Positions 8,547-17,047 of a stretch of DNA of 64,000 nucleotides are shown here, in pieces. The stretch is taken from positions 124,001 through 188,000 of the forward strand of contig CAMAVJ010000001.1 in assembly GCA_945861725.1 (NCBI GenBank), in the 5' to 3' direction. This DNA comes from Rickettsia typhi (GTDB lineage: Bacteria; Pseudomonadota; Alphaproteobacteria; Rickettsiales; Deianiraeaceae). Below the pieces are notes generated by a model. It was not told where the DNA came from and did no database searches. It saw only the letters and a list, made by a program, of their open reading frames with translations. Numbering within the stretch: position 1 is the stretch's first letter; each line of letters opens with the position of its first letter. Position numbers and translations under genes: made by a program.

Positions 8547-9826
8547 TAAATTTTGGCTGTAGAGTCAACGCCTACGAAGCAGAGATTATTAAAAAAAATA
8601 GTGGCAATTTAAGTGAGAACTTTTTCATTCTCAACTCGTGTGCCGTTACAAACGATGCTGAACAAGAACTCGTGCAACGCATTAAGAAAATCAAGAAGGA
8701 AAATCCTGAAAGTAAAATTATTCTAACGGGTTGTGCTGCACAAATTAACCCAGAAAAATATTCATCACAGGTGGATTTTGTCCTTGGAAATGCGGAAAAG
8801 CTTGACGAAGACGTATTTATCAAAATCGCAAATAACGAAATTAAATTCAAACACGATGCACAGTCAATCCATAGGCACGAAGATAAAATTTTCTTCGAAA
8901 GTAAGAAGGCTGAAATCGATATGACAAAAAATCCAACGAATAATCTACTCGTTGGCGACATTATGAATGCAAAAAATTTCAAAGCGGAAGAGATCATTGA
9001 ATATCAAGGCACTCGTGCCATTGTTCAAGTTCAAAATGGATGCAATCATAGATGCACATTCTGTATCATCCCTTATGGAAGGGGTAATTCACGCTCAATT
9101 CCTGCTGGTGCCGTTGTTTCGACTATTAAAAGTTTGGTATCAAACGGTTATAAGGAAGTAGTTTTAACTGGTATTGATTTAACGGATTATGGAAAAGATT
9201 TACCACTCAACCCAACTCTTTCACAGCTAATTCACCGCATTTTAAAAAATGTTCCAGAATTACCACGCCTTCGCCTTTCTTCAATTGATGTTGCCGAAAT
9301 TGACGACGATATTTTTCAAATCCTTGCAAGTGAGGAGCGATTTATGCCTTATTTTCACTTAAGTTTACAATCAGGAGATGATATGATTTTAAAACGAATG
9401 AAACGAAGGCACAACCACGAACAAATTCTAAAATTTTGCGAAAAAGCAAGTGAAATTCGCAGAAATATTGGATTTGGTGCGGATATAATCGCCGGCTTTC
9501 CAACTGAAACCGATGCACAATTTGAAAATTCACTTTCGATAATAAAACAATGTAATATTGCTTTTGGGCATATTTTCCCGTTTTCCGCCAAAAATGGTAC
9601 ACCAGCAGCCAAAATGCCACAAGTTCCATTGAAAATTCGCAAAGAGCGTGCAAAAATCCTTCGTGATGAGACCGCCGTTCAGCTGGATATTTTAAAAAAA
9701 TCTATGGTTGGAACGATGCAAAAGATTCTTGTCGAAAAAGGTAATAAAGGACATTGTGAAAACTTTGTTCTAGTGGATCTTGTGTGTGACAATCAGGAGA
9801 ATTCGATTGTTGAAATATTATTGTAA
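8534..9826 (+). CDS. mtaB: tRNA t6A37 methylthiotransferase
   Basis: Radical SAM enzyme that converts t6A to ms2t6A at position 37 of ANN-decoding tRNAs. Three N-terminal cysteines (in NFGCRVN, NSCAVT and TGCAA) bind one Fe-S cluster, and the radical SAM triad is in CNHRCTFCIIPYGRG (about 172-186). A C-terminal TRAM-like part follows. The CRVNxxE N-terminus and IIPYGRG distinguish MtaB from MiaB and RimO. 430 aa is normal. Overlaps cmk upstream by 13 nt and ybeY downstream by 9 nt (convergent). Confidence 0.93.
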   Translation: MANVINFGCRVNAYEAEIIKKNSGNLSENFFILNSCAVTNDAEQELVQRIKKIKKENPESKIILTGCAAQINPEKYSSQVDFVLGNAEKLDEDVFIKIANNEIKFKHDAQSIHRHEDKIFFESKKAEIDMTKNPTNNLLVGDIMNAKNFKAEEIIEYQGTRAIVQVQNGCNHRCTFCIIPYGRGNSRSIPAGAVVSTIKSLVSNGYKEVVLTGIDLTDYGKDLPLNPTLSQLIHRILKNVPELPRLRLSSIDVAEIDDDIFQILASEERFMPYFHLSLQSGDDMILKRMKRRHNHEQILKFCEKASEIRRNIGFGADIIAGFPTETDAQFENSLSIIKQCNIAFGHIFPFSAKNGTPAAKMPQVPLKIRKERAKILRDETAVQLDILKKSMVGTMQKILVEKGNKGHCENFVLVDLVCDNQENSIVEILL

Positions 9827-10291
9827 CTCTTTTGTAAGTTCTTCAAGGATTTTATCCTCCAATCCTTCCATTTCGACTTGTTCTTGTTGAGTTTCGTGGT
9901 CAAATCCAAGCAAATGAAGCACGCCGTGAATAAAAAGATGAACAAAGTGAGTTTTGAATGTTTTTTTTTCAATATCAGCTTCTTCTTTTATTTTTGGAAT
10001 GCACATAGCAATGTCTCCAAGGTATAAAATTCCCTCCAAAATGTCACCATCTTCAAATGAAAGAACATTTGTAACATAGTTTTTACACCTAAATTCATTG
10101 TTTAGACGAAGTATTTCAGTTTCATCGCATAATAACAGTGAAATTGAGTATTTTTTGTTCTTCACGACTCCTGAAGTTTTAATTGCAAGATTGCTCGCGA
10201 TATTTAATATTTTTTCAAACTGTGGGAATTTACGAAATTCTACCTGTTTGTTAATTTCTACTTCAATCTCAATTTTATTTATTACCATCAT
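9818..10291 (-). CDS. ybeY: Endoribonuclease YbeY (16S rRNA maturation)
   Basis: Zinc-dependent ribosome-associated RNase. The UPF0054 signature is clear: HLFIHGVLHLLGFDHE (about 124-139) gives the H-x3-H-x5-H zinc site. 157 aa is usual. Two adjacent ATG codons (10291, 10288) are possible starts; both overlap or abut the purD stop at 10288, which supports translational coupling. Last gene of the minus-strand sucC-dksA-purD-ybeY series. Confidence 0.94.
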   Translation of the reverse strand: MMVINKIEIEVEINKQVEFRKFPQFEKILNIASNLAIKTSGVVKNKKYSISLLLCDETEILRLNNEFRCKNYVTNVLSFEDGDILEGILYLGDIAMCIPKIKEEADIEKKTFKTHFVHLFIHGVLHLLGFDHETQQEQVEMEGLEDKILEELTKELQ

Positions 10292-11544
10292 TTTCCAATA
10301 TCTTTTCTGTAGTGCATGCCTTCAAATGAAATTTTTTGCACATTTTCATAAACATTCGTGCGTGCTTCTTCAATTGTTTTTGCACACGCTGAAAGGCACA
10401 AAACTCTTCCGCCGGAAGTTACGAATTGATTCTCAACTTTTTGCAAACCCGATGGAAATGCAAGACATGAAATATTCTCAAACCCAGTAATTACCTTATT
10501 TTTTTCAAATTCTAAAGGGTATCCGCCAGAAGTTACAACAACCGCGACACAAGATTTTTCAGCAAAAATAATATCGCACTCTTGAAGTTCTTTTTTTACA
10601 GATTTAAGCAGAATTTCAAGTAGGTCGGATTTTAAAAGTGGTAAAATACTTTGTGTTTCTGGATCTCCCATACGAACATTATATTCAAGAAATTTTGCAC
10701 CGTCTTTTGTAATGATTATCCCGCCAAAAAGAATGCCATTAAAGGTAATTCCGCGTTTTGAAAGTTCAGCAATTGTTAAATTAAAATATTCATTGACGAT
10801 GCGTTTAAATTCTGATTTTTCTAAAAAAGATGGAGCAAATGATCCCATTCCACCAGTGTTTAGACCAAGATCTCCGTCAAAAACTTTTTTGTAATCGCAC
10901 GCGTGGTAAAATGGAATTGCCATCGTACCATTGCAAATTGCAAAAACACTGACTTCACGCCCCTCTAAAAACTCTTCAATAACGACTTTTTTTCCTGCAT
11001 CGCCAAATTTTCCATCAAAAAATTCTTGCAAAATTTCAACTGCCTCAATGTGATTTTCACAAATATATACACCCTTTCCAGAAGCAAGACCATCGGTTTT
11101 TATTACGATTTTTCCTGAAAATTTTTGCATAAATTGACATGCTTCTTGGAATTCTTTATTTGTGAATGATTGATATTTTGCAGTTGGGACGCCTGCTTTT
11201 TGTAAAACATCTTTCATAAAAATCTTCGAGCCTTCAAGTTGACTTGCCAATTTATTCGAACCAAAAGCTAGAATTCCAGCATCATCAAGTGCATCAATAA
11301 TTCCATTGCAAAGTGGTGCTTCTGGGCATGGAATGACAAAATTTATGGAATTTTTTTTACAAAAATCAACAACTTCTGAATTATTCATTATATCAACTGT
11401 GACAAATTTCAACTTTTCATGTGTGAAAAATTGTGGAACGCCGCAAAAAAAACATAAATTTAGTAACGGAGATTGTAATATTTTTTGCAGGAAGGCGGAT
11501 TCGCGTCCGCCTGATCCAATTAAAAAGACATTAATGCCATTCAT
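10288..11544 (-). CDS. purD: Phosphoribosylamine-glycine ligase
   Basis: Second step of de novo purine synthesis: ATP-dependent joining of glycine to phosphoribosylamine. N-terminal MNGINVFLIGSGGRESAF is the diagnostic GARS start, and this fixes the ATG at 11544 (418 aa) rather than an upstream in-frame ATG. The ATP-grasp core contains KTDGLASGKGV and EYNVRMGDPETQ. Its start lies 1 nt after the dksA-like stop. Together with purM at 42-43 kb it shows that the purine pathway is kept. Confidence 0.95.
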   Translation of the reverse strand: MNGINVFLIGSGGRESAFLQKILQSPLLNLCFFCGVPQFFTHEKLKFVTVDIMNNSEVVDFCKKNSINFVIPCPEAPLCNGIIDALDDAGILAFGSNKLASQLEGSKIFMKDVLQKAGVPTAKYQSFTNKEFQEACQFMQKFSGKIVIKTDGLASGKGVYICENHIEAVEILQEFFDGKFGDAGKKVVIEEFLEGREVSVFAICNGTMAIPFYHACDYKKVFDGDLGLNTGGMGSFAPSFLEKSEFKRIVNEYFNLTIAELSKRGITFNGILFGGIIITKDGAKFLEYNVRMGDPETQSILPLLKSDLLEILLKSVKKELQECDIIFAEKSCVAVVVTSGGYPLEFEKNKVITGFENISCLAFPSGLQKVENQFVTSGGRVLCLSACAKTIEEARTNVYENVQKISFEGMHYRKDIGK

Positions 11545-11545
11545 A

Positions 11546-12001
11546 TTAAAGTTCTTGTTCAAAATGTTCTTGAGTTTCAACACAAAATTTTGCTTGAGGA
11601 TTCGCCATTAAGCGTTTTACTCCAATTTTTTGACCAGTTTTGCGACAAAATCCATACTTTTTTTTCGCTATCACTTCCAGAGAATCATCAATTTCGTTTA
11701 TAGAATTTTGAATAGAACTGAGGCGTTTTATACTTGAAAAAAGTATAATTTCGCGCGAAGCTTTATCTGATAATTCGACATCAACATCAGCACTTGAGTG
11801 AATTTCTTCATTAACATTGTCCAATTCTTCTTGCAATATCTCACGCGATTCAACAAGTTGATTACGAAAAAATTCAATCTGGAATTCATTCATATAAGGC
11901 TCATTTTCATTGGGAATGTAATCATTTGGAAGAGTAATCTGTTTTGCAGTTTGTTTTTGCTTTAATTGTTGAGCTATCATATAAGTGAAAAAATTATGCA
12001 A
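11546..12001 (-). CDS. dksA: DksA/TraR-family regulator with two-cysteine zinc-finger region
   Basis: RNA polymerase secondary-channel regulator. After a roughly 35-residue N-terminal arm comes [14 protein letters not shown], a coiled-coil with the acidic tip region ([16 protein letters not shown]), and the C-terminal finger [16 protein letters not shown]. Classical DksA has four Cys (CxxC...CxxC); here both second positions are Thr (CRKT...CVET), as in the Cys-poor DksA variants of other proteobacteria that work without zinc. ATG 12001 gives 151 aa; ATG 11980 (144 aa) is also possible. Overlaps the sucC stop by 8 nt, and the purD start follows 1 nt after its stop. Confidence 0.88.
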   Translation of the reverse strand: MHNFFTYMIAQQLKQKQTAKQITLPNDYIPNENEPYMNEFQIEFFRNQLVESREILQEELDNVNEEIHSSADVDVELSDKASREIILFSSIKRLSSIQNSINEIDDSLEVIAKKKYGFCRKTGQKIGVKRLMANPQAKFCVETQEHFEQEL

Positions 12002-13157
12002 TTTTTGTAACTTTTTGTGCGGCGTCTTCTAGATTGTCGGCGGTGATAATCGCAAGACCAGAGTTTGCTAAAATTTCCTTTCCTTTTTCAACATTTGTTC
12101 CTTCTAATCGAACAACCAACGGCACTTTGATTGAAGTAACTTTTGCAGCTGCAATAATGCCTTCGGCGATTATATCACAACGCATAATTCCACCAAAAAT
12201 GTTGACTAAAATTGCCTTTACGGAAGGATCAGAAAGGATAATTTTAAATGCTTCTGTTACCTTTTCTTTTGTTGCACCGCCACCTACATCAAGGAAATTA
12301 GCAGGCTCTTTGCCATAAAGTTTAATGATATCCATTGTTGCCATTGCAAGTCCAGCACCATTCACCATACAGCCAATGCTTCCGTTCATTTTCACATATG
12401 AAAGACCAAATTTTGAAGCTTCAATTTCTGAAGGTTCTTCTTCGTTTATGTCACGAAGTTCTACAACATCAGGATGGCGATAAGTCGCGTTGTCATCAAA
12501 ATTAATTTTTGCATCAAGTGCAATTAAAGTTCCATCTTTTGTACGAACAAGTGGGTTGATTTCAATTTGTGAAGCATCTTTTGCAATTACTGCGTTATAA
12601 ACACCTTCAACGATTTTTGCAAACTGTTTAATATCAGCTTCAAGACCAATACCAAAAGCAAGGTTGCGAACATGGTATCCTTGAACACCAGTTGCAATAT
12701 CAACTGAAACTTTGATAATTTTCTCAGGATTGTGAATCGCAATTTCTTCAATTTCAACACCACCCTCTTTTGAAGCAATAAATGTTATTGCGGATGTTGC
12801 TCTATCAACAACTGCGGAAAGATAATATTCGCGTTCAATATTTGAACCTGCCTCTACATACAACCTTTTAACTTCACGACCTTCAGCACCAGTTTGGTGA
12901 GTCACAAGAATTTTCCCAAGAAGATTTTTTGCTTCAATTTCAACAGCTTCAATCGTTTTCACAACTTTAACACCACCTGCTTTTCCACGACCACCCGCAT
13001 GAATTTGTGCTTTTACAACAAAAACCGCATTACCTTCGGATTGCAACTTTTTTGCACCATCAACTGCTTCTTGCACCGTGTGTGCTGCATAACCAACTGG
13101 AACTGGAACGCCAAAAGATTTCAGGAGAATTTTTGCTTGATATTCGTGTATGTTCAT
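11994..13157 (-). CDS. sucC: Succinyl-CoA synthetase beta subunit
   Basis: TCA cycle enzyme making ATP or GTP from succinyl-CoA, together with SucD. N-terminus [20 protein letters not shown] and the ATP-grasp motifs are characteristic; [10 protein letters not shown] (about 54-63) and [12 protein letters not shown] (about 316-327) are visible. 387 aa is standard. Unusually, sucD does not follow; the next gene is dksA. The 226-nt region upstream is shared with the divergent ssb gene and is very AT-rich. Confidence 0.95.
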   Translation of the reverse strand: MNIHEYQAKILLKSFGVPVPVGYAAHTVQEAVDGAKKLQSEGNAVFVVKAQIHAGGRGKAGGVKVVKTIEAVEIEAKNLLGKILVTHQTGAEGREVKRLYVEAGSNIEREYYLSAVVDRATSAITFIASKEGGVEIEEIAIHNPEKIIKVSVDIATGVQGYHVRNLAFGIGLEADIKQFAKIVEGVYNAVIAKDASQIEINPLVRTKDGTLIALDAKINFDDNATYRHPDVVELRDINEEEPSEIEASKFGLSYVKMNGSIGCMVNGAGLAMATMDIIKLYGKEPANFLDVGGGATKEKVTEAFKIILSDPSVKAILVNIFGGIMRCDIIAEGIIAAAKVTSIKVPLVVRLEGTNVEKGKEILANSGLAIITADNLEDAAQKVTKIA

Positions 13158-13334
13158 GTTTTTTCAAAAAATCTGCTTGCCTTTCGAAAAAATAAAAAAA
13201 AATGTCAAGGTTTATTTTTTTGTTGCAGTTTAAAATGGAATATTATCGTGTTTTTTCTATAATTAATATTATATGGAAATTTTTTGTTCTACACTCATAG
13301 CATATTTTCTTAATCAATAAAACAATAAAAAAAC

Positions 13335-13340
13335 TTGACT
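13335..13340 (+). promoter_or_regulatory. Candidate -35 element of ssb promoter
   Basis: TTGACT preceded by C, matching the alphaproteobacterial CTTGAC -35 pattern, 43 nt before the ssb ATG. The region downstream is A/T-only with two AAAGCTTTT copies, so no distinct -10 can be fixed. Confidence 0.35.
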
Positions 13341-13383
13341 TCGTAAAAAAAAGCTTTTTTTAAAACAAAAGCTTTTGTATTTT

Positions 13384-13815
13384 ATGTCGATAAATAAAGT
13401 TATATTACTTGGAAATGTTGGGGGCGATCCCATCATTCGTTCAACTCAAGATGGTAAAAAAATTGCAACATTTTCACTTGCTACGTCGGAAAAATGGAAA
13501 GATAAAAACTCCAACGAGCTCCGTGAAAAGACTGAATGGCATAGAATTGTCGTTTTTTCTGATGGTCTTGTTGGTATTATTGAAAAATATATCAAAAAAG
13601 GCACAAAATTATTCGTTGAAGGTTCACTTCAAACTAGAAAATGGACAGGAAGTGATGGTGTTGAAAAATATACAACGGAAATAGTACTTCAAGGCTTTAA
13701 TAATAAGCTTGAAATTATTGACAACCGTAAAGATGGTGATTCTTCAGCATACAATCCATCTTATGATGAACCAACTGATTCCATTTCCGGTATTGAAGAC
13801 GACATCCCTTTTTAA
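13384..13815 (+). CDS. ssb: Single-stranded DNA-binding protein
   Basis: Homotetrameric OB-fold protein coating ssDNA in replication and repair. MSINKVILLGNVGGDPIIRSTQDG is the classic start and selects ATG 13384 (143 aa) over the upstream TTG. A conserved KTEWHRIVVF strand follows. The acidic C-terminal tip ending DDIPF, the protein-interaction hook, is intact. The linker is short compared with E. coli SSB. Followed closely by three + strand genes. Confidence 0.96.
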   Translation: MSINKVILLGNVGGDPIIRSTQDGKKIATFSLATSEKWKDKNSNELREKTEWHRIVVFSDGLVGIIEKYIKKGTKLFVEGSLQTRKWTGSDGVEKYTTEIVLQGFNNKLEIIDNRKDGDSSAYNPSYDEPTDSISGIEDDIPF

Positions 13816-13822
13816 AACTTCT

Positions 13823-14059
13823 ATGAATCAAATGGAAAGAAATTTAAAAGTTTATAACTTCATTTCTATACAAGTCCTTTTTTACGATAGATCTAAAATG
13901 CCAGAACTGCTTAATGTGGTAAACCAAATTGAATCTATGGGTGGTAATATAGCCGATATTACCGTACAAGTTTCTGAATCAGACGATGATAACCAGCAAC
14001 TGATGAGTGATATTTGCGAAGACATGCCGTCGTCTCTCTATGGTAAATATAAAAACTAA
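13823..14059 (+). CDS. Small ACT-like domain protein, unknown role
   Basis: 78-aa product starting MNQMERNLKVYNF, 7 nt after ssb. The segment YDRSKMPELLNVVNQIESMGGNIADITVQ has the beta-alpha-beta pattern of ACT domains (regulatory amino-acid-binding modules), including the Asp-x-x-x-(M/G)-x-x-x-L and GGNI turns. The remainder is acidic. No enzyme domain is attached. ACT assignment is by pattern only. Confidence 0.5.
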   Translation: MNQMERNLKVYNFISIQVLFYDRSKMPELLNVVNQIESMGGNIADITVQVSESDDDNQQLMSDICEDMPSSLYGKYKN

Positions 14060-14064
14060 TTAAT

Positions 14065-14670
14065 ATGGAGCAGGTTGTCGTATTTCTTTCAGAGTATGTT
14101 CTGAATTTAGTCAAGGAATTTGGTTACATTGGTATAATTCTTGGTATGGCGATAGAAAGTAGCCTTGTCCCACTTCCAAGTGAAATCGTAATGATTCCGG
14201 CTGGAGTCCTTGCTCAAAAAGGAGAGATGAATTTTTTTATGGTTGTTTTTTGCGGAGTTTTAGGCAGTTATCTCGGTTCGCTTGCCAATTATGTTGGAGC
14301 ATATTTTCTTGGAAGACCTCTAATTGTGAAATATGGCAAATATTTCTTCCTAAAGGAAAAAAAACTCAAACGCGTTGAAGCATTTTTCAGAAAATTTGGT
14401 AATATTTCGATATTTATCGCACGGCTAATTCCTGTCATAAGGCATTTTATCTCAATTCCTGCTGGTTTTGCAAAAATGAACTTTTTTTCATTCTCACTTT
14501 ACACAATTCTTGGAAGTGCACTTTGGATGCTTGTCCTTACATCAGTTGGATACTTTATCGGTCAAAATTCGGAAAAAGTTCACGAACTTATGCCTCTTCT
14601 TAAAATGGTAACTCTTGGTTTTTGTATCGCCATAGTGGGTTATATATTCTGGCGAATTTACAAAAAATAA
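14065..14670 (+). CDS. DedA-family inner-membrane protein
   Basis: Polytopic protein of the DedA/VTT family, which includes undecaprenyl-phosphate and phospholipid flippases. Seen: IESSLVPLPSEIVMIPAGVLA near the N-terminus with the conserved E and PxPSE motif, and the FARLIPVIRHFISIPAG-type segment (here IARLIPVIRH, about 112-121). 201 aa with four or five hydrophobic stretches is normal. Starts 5 nt after the ACT-like gene and is followed by the PAP2 gene. Confidence 0.9.
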   Translation: MEQVVVFLSEYVLNLVKEFGYIGIILGMAIESSLVPLPSEIVMIPAGVLAQKGEMNFFMVVFCGVLGSYLGSLANYVGAYFLGRPLIVKYGKYFFLKEKKLKRVEAFFRKFGNISIFIARLIPVIRHFISIPAGFAKMNFFSFSLYTILGSALWMLVLTSVGYFIGQNSEKVHELMPLLKMVTLGFCIAIVGYIFWRIYKK

Positions 14671-14699
14671 GACTAAAAAATAACTTAATTTAATAAAAT

Positions 14700-15302
14700 A
14701 TGAGGAAAATTTCAATAATCGTAGCTAGCGTTACAATGTTGCTCTCACAAAATTCATTTGCTTATATGTTTGGTGGTGGAAGTCAAATTGAGGACATCGG
14801 AAACGCAATGCAATATATTGAAGTAATAAATTCCGTTGCAATGGTCGCAATTAAGAAGGATAAAGAAGGTGCAAAACAACTTGCGTATACTCTTGGAACT
14901 TCGGCAGCCGTTACCGAAGTTGGAAAGGCATCATTTAACCATGTTTACATCAATGGGCAAGCAATGGGTGAGCGACCAAACGGCGGAGGTAACAACTTCC
15001 CATCTGGACACACATCGTGGACAACGGCCAATGCTTGGTTTATTTACAAAAGATACGGAATCAAATACGCGGCACTGCCAATCGCAGGTGCAGTTTTTAC
15101 AGGATATTCCCGCATTTATGCTGAAAAACACGATCTAAAAGGCGTTCTTGCAGGAGTATTAGTCGGAGTGCTTTCTGCTCAATTTTTTACAACAAATTTT
15201 AATCAAAAAGATTTAAAAGTCTCATTCATACCAACTGTTGAAAATGGAAATACTGGGCAAATAAATACTGGTCTAATGTTTAATTTAAGTTATAATTATT
15301 AG
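14700..15302 (+). CDS. PAP2-family phosphatase, exported
   Basis: Probable periplasmic or membrane-facing phosphatase for lipid phosphates. A signal peptide (about 1-21, ending NSFA) is followed by the PAP2 motifs: RPNGGGNNFPSGHTSW (motif 1 Arg-Pro and motif 2 PSGH) and YSRIYAEKHDLKGVLAG (motif 3, SRx5H). The Asp normally four residues after the motif 3 His is Gly, with an Asp directly after the His instead. Companion DedA suggests work on undecaprenyl or lipid A phosphates. Length 200 aa is usual. Confidence 0.8.
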   Translation: MRKISIIVASVTMLLSQNSFAYMFGGGSQIEDIGNAMQYIEVINSVAMVAIKKDKEGAKQLAYTLGTSAAVTEVGKASFNHVYINGQAMGERPNGGGNNFPSGHTSWTTANAWFIYKRYGIKYAALPIAGAVFTGYSRIYAEKHDLKGVLAGVLVGVLSAQFFTTNFNQKDLKVSFIPTVENGNTGQINTGLMFNLSYNY

Positions 15303-16001
15303 GCTACCTTTGGGTTATGGTCATTGGTTCGTCAATCATCTTAAGTTTGTCGTTTTTTAATGAAAACGATGCAATATCAGTAACATCTCTATCCACAAAT
15401 TGTAAAGGAGTTTTCACTCTATAACGCCTACCTTTCAATTTTCCGCTTGTAATTTCAATAAAATTGCTAATGCTTTACATTTTTTGATTTTTTTAGGAGT
15501 CGGCTCCTTACCAAGCTTCTCTTGTATTTCTTCCGTTATTTTGCGTTCAGTAACTTGATATTTAATGGATTCCAGTTTTTGCATTTTACTTAACTCTTTA
15601 TCATAGCTTTTAGGGGTAACTGGATGTTCAACGCCATCGCTACCAGTAAAATATATAGTACTGCAATTAAAGAAACAAAAACTGGTATTGTTATGATGTG
15701 GATTGAATGAGTTGCTAATGTTTGTGGAAATAGCCTTATCTTTCGCAGTTTGTGGATTATTTAGCCTATCAATTAAGTTTAGCGATGCGTCAAAAAGTTC
15801 AAATTGAGCGATTGTAAATGCTATCCAAATTTTTATTGAACCCTCCGAAAATGTAACCTCAGAGTGTTCACGCTTTTCTTTTGTGAATAATCTGCCAAAC
15901 TCTCTGTAAAATACACCAAATTGCTCAAAACTAGGAGCAGGCTCGCCCTTGGATTTATCAAATGGTATTCTAACCAAAATTTTACTCTCACCCATACCCA
16001 C
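15303..16001 (-). pseudogene. Unknown protein, C-terminus displaced by frameshift
   Basis: The intact frame runs from GTG 16001 (or ATG 15995) to a TGA at 15435 (188 aa). The other frame opens at about 15475 and continues to a TAG at 15303, reading SNFIEITSGKLKGRRYRV and beyond, about 50 residues of convincing protein that lie in the same strand and overlap the end of the first frame. A single indel in the A-rich stretch around 15465-15490 would join them into a protein of about 230 aa. The family is not recognised: an N-terminal LVRIPFDKSKG segment, a central helix-rich region and a basic C-terminus. The start overlaps the kdsA stop (TAGTG), so it was translationally coupled to kdsA. A sequencing error is the alternative. 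Confidence 0.6.
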
Positions 16002-16825
16002 TAAAACCCCTTAACAACATCATCAATAGCTTTGAGTTCACGTAGGAATTTTTCAAAAGTTTCAAGTTTCAACATAACGGGACCATCGCTCGGGGCGTTA
16101 TCTGGATCCTGATGAACTTCCGCGAAAATTCCGGCTATTCCGGTTGCAATTGCGGCTTTTGCCAAAAACGGAGCAAAATCGCGGTTTCCACCCGAAGAAG
16201 ATCCCATTCCACCTGGACTCTGCGTCGCGTGGGTTGAATCCAAAATAACAGGGTACCCAGTTTGAGACATTATCGGGAACGAACGCATATCAACAATAAG
16301 GTTATTGTAACCAAATGAAGTTCCGCGATCTGTTAAAAGAATTTGCTCATTTTTGCAAAATTCCACTTTTTTAATAATATTTGGCATTTCTTGGGGAGAC
16401 AAAAACTGCCCCTTCTTAATATTCACAATTTTTCCCGTTCGAGCAGCCGCCACGACCAAGTCCGTTTGTCGACACAAAAACGCAGGAATTTGTAAAATAT
16501 CAACGAATGGAGCAATTTTTGCACATTGTTCTTCGGTGTGAATGTCTGTTAAAATCGGCACGCCAAATGTTTCTTTGATTTTCTGGAAAACGGGAATTGC
16601 ATTTTCGAGCCCTGCCCCGCGTTTTCCTTCAACGGATGTGCGGTTTGCTTTATCAAATGATGTTTTAAAAATGAACGGAACGCCAATTTTTTGAGCAATT
16701 TCCAGCAGTTTTTCCGCCATCATAAGTGAATGCTCCATTGATTCCATTTGGCAAGGACCAGCGATTATGCAAAACGGTAAGTCGTTTCCAAATGTTACTT
16801 TTTCTGAGACTGTTATGTGTTTCAT
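16001..16825 (-). CDS. kdsA: 3-deoxy-8-phosphooctulonate (KDO-8-P) synthase
   Basis: Condenses arabinose-5-phosphate with PEP to KDO-8-P, the precursor of the LPS inner core. Family landmarks are present: IAGPCQMES (about 21-29), KTSFDKANRTS (about 54-64), GTSFGYNNLIVDMRS and DSTHATQSPGG. The Asn in KANR marks the metal-independent class. 274 aa is standard. Preceded on the minus strand by two small envelope genes. With msbA and lptD it shows that the cell makes LPS. Confidence 0.96.
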   Translation of the reverse strand: MKHITVSEKVTFGNDLPFCIIAGPCQMESMEHSLMMAEKLLEIAQKIGVPFIFKTSFDKANRTSVEGKRGAGLENAIPVFQKIKETFGVPILTDIHTEEQCAKIAPFVDILQIPAFLCRQTDLVVAAARTGKIVNIKKGQFLSPQEMPNIIKKVEFCKNEQILLTDRGTSFGYNNLIVDMRSFPIMSQTGYPVILDSTHATQSPGGMGSSSGGNRDFAPFLAKAAIATGIAGIFAEVHQDPDNAPSDGPVMLKLETFEKFLRELKAIDDVVKGF

Positions 16826-16874
16826 TGCGAATTTTATGAACTATTTGAAAATAATAGTTTCATTTTTTCCAATG

Positions 16875-17042
16875 TCAATACTTTTCAGGGTTCACGCTCA
16901 CTTCATCTGTTTCAAATTGGCTTGGTGTTGTGATTGGTGTTTGAGGCTCTGGTTTTGCCGTAATGTATAAATATACTGTGATAACTATTACAATTGCAAG
17001 AAAGATTGCAATGCCAATTAGGATTTTCTTAATTTTTAACAT
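16875..17042 (-). CDS. 55-aa single-pass membrane protein
   Basis: ATG at 17042 opens a 55-codon frame: basic start (MLKIKK), one strongly hydrophobic helix (about 7-27), then a Pro/Thr/Glu-rich tail ending in TGA at 16875. It begins 5 nt after the outer-membrane protein gene stop and lies 49 nt before kdsA on the same strand. No family recognised. The membrane-anchor-plus-periplasmic-tail design and operon position make it a believable gene. Confidence 0.5.
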   Translation of the reverse strand: MLKIKKILIGIAIFLAIVIVITVYLYITAKPEPQTPITTPSQFETDEVSVNPEKY

Positions 17043-17047
17043 AAAGA

